DNA of 64,000 bases from an uncultured Methanosarcinales archaeon (GTDB lineage Archaea; Halobacteriota; Methanosarcinia; Methanotrichales; Methanotrichaceae): the NCBI GenBank assembly GCA_903871465.1, contig CAIQHB010000004.1, positions 1 to 64,000 on the forward strand, written 5' to 3'. Both the position numbers and the translations under genes were made by a program. This document shows, piece after piece, positions 61,326 through 64,000 of this stretch. Numbering within the stretch: the first letter of the stretch is position 1; every line of letters begins with the position of its first letter. The notes beneath the pieces are model-generated. The model made no database searches and was not told the origin of the DNA. It was given only the letters and a program-made list of their open reading frames with translations.

Positions 61326-62047
61326 GCGGCATAATAGAAGCCAAGAGCCTGGTCAAGACTTATCGCCGGGGCAGGGAGGAGATCCATGCCCTCAGGAATG
61401 TAGACTTTCATGTGAACGAGGGCGAGTTTGTTTCCATCATCGGCCCATCAGGCTCCGGCAAGACGGCCCTGCTGAATGTGTTGGGCTGCCTGGATTCACC
61501 GACTTCGGGAAGCCTGCGGCTGAATGGAACGGAGACCTGGGGGCTGAAAGAGAGCAAATTGGTGAAGGTGCGCCGGGAGAACATCGGCTTCGTCTTCCAG
61601 CAGTTCTACCTCATGCCCACGCTAACCGCGCGGGAGAACATAGAGCTGCCTCTGCTCTTCAGCAAGAAGAACAGGAACAAGAGCAGGATTGATGATGTCC
61701 TAAGAATGGTTGGGCTCTCTGACAGAGGCGACCACCTGCCAAGCCAGCTATCCGGTGGTGAGATGCAGCGCGTTGCCATCGGCCGGGCGCTGATCAACGA
61801 CCCTCGAATCATCCTGGCCGATGAGCCCACGGGCAACCTTGACTCTGTAACATCGCAGATGATCTTCGAGCTCTTCCGAGAGCTGAATCGCAAAGGTCTG
61901 ACTATGGTAATAGTGACCCACAACCTGGACCTGGCCCGCCAGGCTCAAAAGATGTATACGCTGCGGGACGGGCAGATTGTGGGATGCGACGATATGGCCT
62001 GTATCTCCGGAAGAAGCGATATAGAAGTGCAGCAAGTGGCTGTTTGA
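61322..62047 (+). CDS. ABC transporter ATP-binding protein (LolD/MacB-like)
   Basis: GPSGSGKTALLNVLG, LSGGEMQRVAIGRALINDPRIILADEPTGNLD. Confidence 0.95.
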   Translation: MSGIIEAKSLVKTYRRGREEIHALRNVDFHVNEGEFVSIIGPSGSGKTALLNVLGCLDSPTSGSLRLNGTETWGLKESKLVKVRRENIGFVFQQFYLMPTLTARENIELPLLFSKKNRNKSRIDDVLRMVGLSDRGDHLPSQLSGGEMQRVAIGRALINDPRIILADEPTGNLDSVTSQMIFELFRELNRKGLTMVIVTHNLDLARQAQKMYTLRDGQIVGCDDMACISGRSDIEVQQVAV

Positions 62048-62175
62048 GCCAGAAGCAAGGGCATTGGGCCAAATGGGAGGTCCTCCCTGCTACGCAGTCG
62101 GAGGGCTCCCGCGGCTGGTCCGGCGTTGATTTGCCAAGAAAAATTGTAAGCAATGGAATTCGCAATCTTGGCCAT

Positions 62176-62760
62176 TTACTTCATAGATATTCCATTCAGG
62201 CTGTAGAGGCTCTGCCGGGCATCGCTGAAGCAGAAGCGCTCCTGCAACATCTCCTCTCCCCTGAGCCTGCCCAGGGCATATCTTACCGTTCTGGGTGGAA
62301 GGTCGGTTTTACCTATGATATCCTTCTGTGTCAGAGGGCCGTCGGACGCGAGCACGGAAAGTACCTGTTTGGCTGATGGGGGCAGATATTCCACTACATC
62401 CGGGTCTGGAGGTCCGATGCTGTTTGTGGCATTTGAAACGGCAGGGGAGAACGTGCCAGAATTGCTGGAGACGATCCCGCTTATCGTGCCGGACCTTGCA
62501 AGCGAACGCGAGTCGCTCTTGCTGAAGTAAGAAAGATTGGGATCGTAGTAATCTGTTCCTGAGTATGACCCCATCTGTCCCGGGCAGGTGCAGCCCTGTA
62601 CGATGCTGTTATCCGAGCATTTGCTGCAGCATTTCTCAACAGGCTTTGCATGGCAATCTCCCGGCATGCACGTACAGACCTTCAGGCTCGGTTGCGAGAA
62701 GGCTGGCGTCATCATGAGGACAAGAACTGCCAATGCACCCAGCAATCTGATAATCTTCAT
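62176..62760 (-). CDS. Signal-peptide/Cys-rich protein with C-terminal winged-HTH
   Basis: ATG at 62760 preceded by AGGAGGAGCT; MKIIRLLGALAVLVLMMTPAFS leader; CTCMPGDC...CCSKC...CTCPG; wHTH LPPSAKQVLSVLASDGPLTQKDIIGKTDLPPRTVRYALGRLRGEEML. Confidence 0.8.
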   Translation of the reverse strand: MKIIRLLGALAVLVLMMTPAFSQPSLKVCTCMPGDCHAKPVEKCCSKCSDNSIVQGCTCPGQMGSYSGTDYYDPNLSYFSKSDSRSLARSGTISGIVSSNSGTFSPAVSNATNSIGPPDPDVVEYLPPSAKQVLSVLASDGPLTQKDIIGKTDLPPRTVRYALGRLRGEEMLQERFCFSDARQSLYSLNGISMK

Positions 62761-62782
62761 AGCTCCTCCTTGCTCTGAAACA

Positions 62783-62796
62783 TTCACAATCGTGAA
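62783..62796. promoter_or_regulatory. Palindromic operator candidate TTCACAATCGTGAA
   Basis: Matches the palindrome at 63121-63138; lies between a TATA-like element and the ATG at 62760. Confidence 0.6.
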
Positions 62797-63120
62797 CTCC
62801 AATGAATAAGACGATCGTCGAACTATAAAGAGTTTTCCCAAGCACAAGGACTGAAAAATTCGTTTACGCGATCATGCTGCCATCTATCTATGAACTAGAA
62901 GTATTCTATAATGGATAGTAGCAGCATATGATAAAATATAAGAAGAATATATGTTTAATTTTAACTGGAATCGAGCTTGAAAACCATAAGGATCTTTCCT
63001 AATCGAGATCGTCATATGCTATGGTAGTCATCAACTGCTGTGAACGCGGGACATTCGTAAATATGATTCGCTTTGCCGCATTCCTACTATTTATATATCT
63101 TTTCCGCAAACAATTGATTT

Positions 63121-63138
63121 GATTCACAATTGTGAATC
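63121..63138. promoter_or_regulatory. Perfect 18-bp palindrome GATTCACAATTGTGAATC, operator candidate
   Basis: Just downstream of TATA-like tttatata (~63090), upstream of ATG 63217. Confidence 0.7.
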
Positions 63139-63216
63139 AGATCCCAGACCCTGACGCCCTGCCTTTGGGCGACAGAATAGATAGCTTATCCGAAAAGACC
63201 ATTATGAGGCGCAATC

Positions 63217-64000
63217 ATGGATATGAACGCTGAAATCAAGGCAATGTTGGTTAGCATCGGCAGCGCAGATATCGATGAGGCGCTGCTACGAGAGACTGTG
63301 AAGACAACCATACCCAGCGCAGGTCCCGGAGCCGGCCTGGAGTCCTTCTTCATCAAATCAGGCGGCCATAGGGTGAGATTGTCCATCAACAAGAACTCCC
63401 CGCTCAAGGTTGCAAGATGCTGCTCTGATGTTGTAGTGATTAAAGACGGAAAACCCATAGTCACAGGCCAACTTGAGCCCGCTCTCAGCCACTGTCCTGA
63501 TCAGGCATACTTGACCATAAGCGGCCGCTGCATTTACGATTGTAAGTTCTGTCCGGTTCCGAAGCTCGACGGAGACGTGAAAGTCCCCGATGAAATCCTG
63601 GATATGGTGGAGGAAGCCAGACGGACCGGGCGATTGAAAGCTATTTCCCTCACCAGTGGTGTCGAGAAGTCGCCTGAGGAAGAGGTTGGAAAAGCAGTCT
63701 CGATTGTGAGGGCCTTGAGGTCGCTATATGATTTACCGATTGGCGTTTCGGTTTACCCTACGGACACATCCTCTGAGGAGCTGAAAGAAGCCGGTGCTAC
63801 AGAGATAAAATACAACGTTGAAACCATGGACTCGGAGATCTTCGCCAGGACTTGCCCTGGTTTATCTTTGGAATACGTGCTCAAGTCCCTGGAGAAGGCC
63901 GTAAAGATCTTCGGGAGAAATAGAGTCTCCTCTAACTTCATCCTGGGGCTGGGCGAGAGCGACGAATGCGTTTTGACGGGAGTCGCCAGGCTGGCTGAGA
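63217..64000 (+). CDS. Radical SAM protein, 3' end outside window
   Basis: CIYDCKFC (CxxxCxxC), YLTISGRC; open to the window end. Confidence 0.85.
   Translation, partial: MDMNAEIKAMLVSIGSADIDEALLRETVKTTIPSAGPGAGLESFFIKSGGHRVRLSINKNSPLKVARCCSDVVVIKDGKPIVTGQLEPALSHCPDQAYLTISGRCIYDCKFCPVPKLDGDVKVPDEILDMVEEARRTGRLKAISLTSGVEKSPEEEVGKAVSIVRALRSLYDLPIGVSVYPTDTSSEELKEAGATEIKYNVETMDSEIFARTCPGLSLEYVLKSLEKAVKIFGRNRVSSNFILGLGESDECVLTGVARLAE

Overview
The window is almost entirely a euryarchaeal methanogen chromosome, most like Methanotrichales/Methanosarcinales. Supporting genes are MC1 chromatin protein, SepRS, methanogenesis marker protein 8, aRF1, the archaeal CoA operon (CoaBC / pantoate kinase / phosphopantoate-beta-alanine ligase), the P1-P0-L1-L11-Spt5 cluster, Csl4-Rpo11, duplicated EndA, and two intron-containing tRNAs. 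The first ~420 bp differ: they encode a Bacteroidota-type F-ATPase subunit c and the start of subunit b, and end at a perfect 15-bp tandem duplication, which looks like a chimeric contig join. Main points of interest: (1) a GH1 beta-glycosidase-like protein carrying an inserted, apparently circularly permuted family-3 solute-binding domain; (2) an AT-rich accessory island (about 20.6-28 kb) with an XRE/ImmA-DUF4411-like pair next to an overlapping two-gene module (223 aa + 967 aa) that is a candidate undescribed defence or conflict system; (3) a signal-peptide, Cys-rich, winged-HTH protein with matching palindromes near its own promoter and that of a divergent radical SAM gene; (4) a bacterial-type queuine-like TGT with a ~75-aa charged insertion and an altered pocket motif; (5) a periplasmic-binding sensor fused to a long pentapeptide-repeat helix; (6) an archaeal Vms1-like release factor next to an LRV repeat protein; (7) a DUF504 gene broken by a frameshift. 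All family calls come from reading the sequence; no database searches were run.
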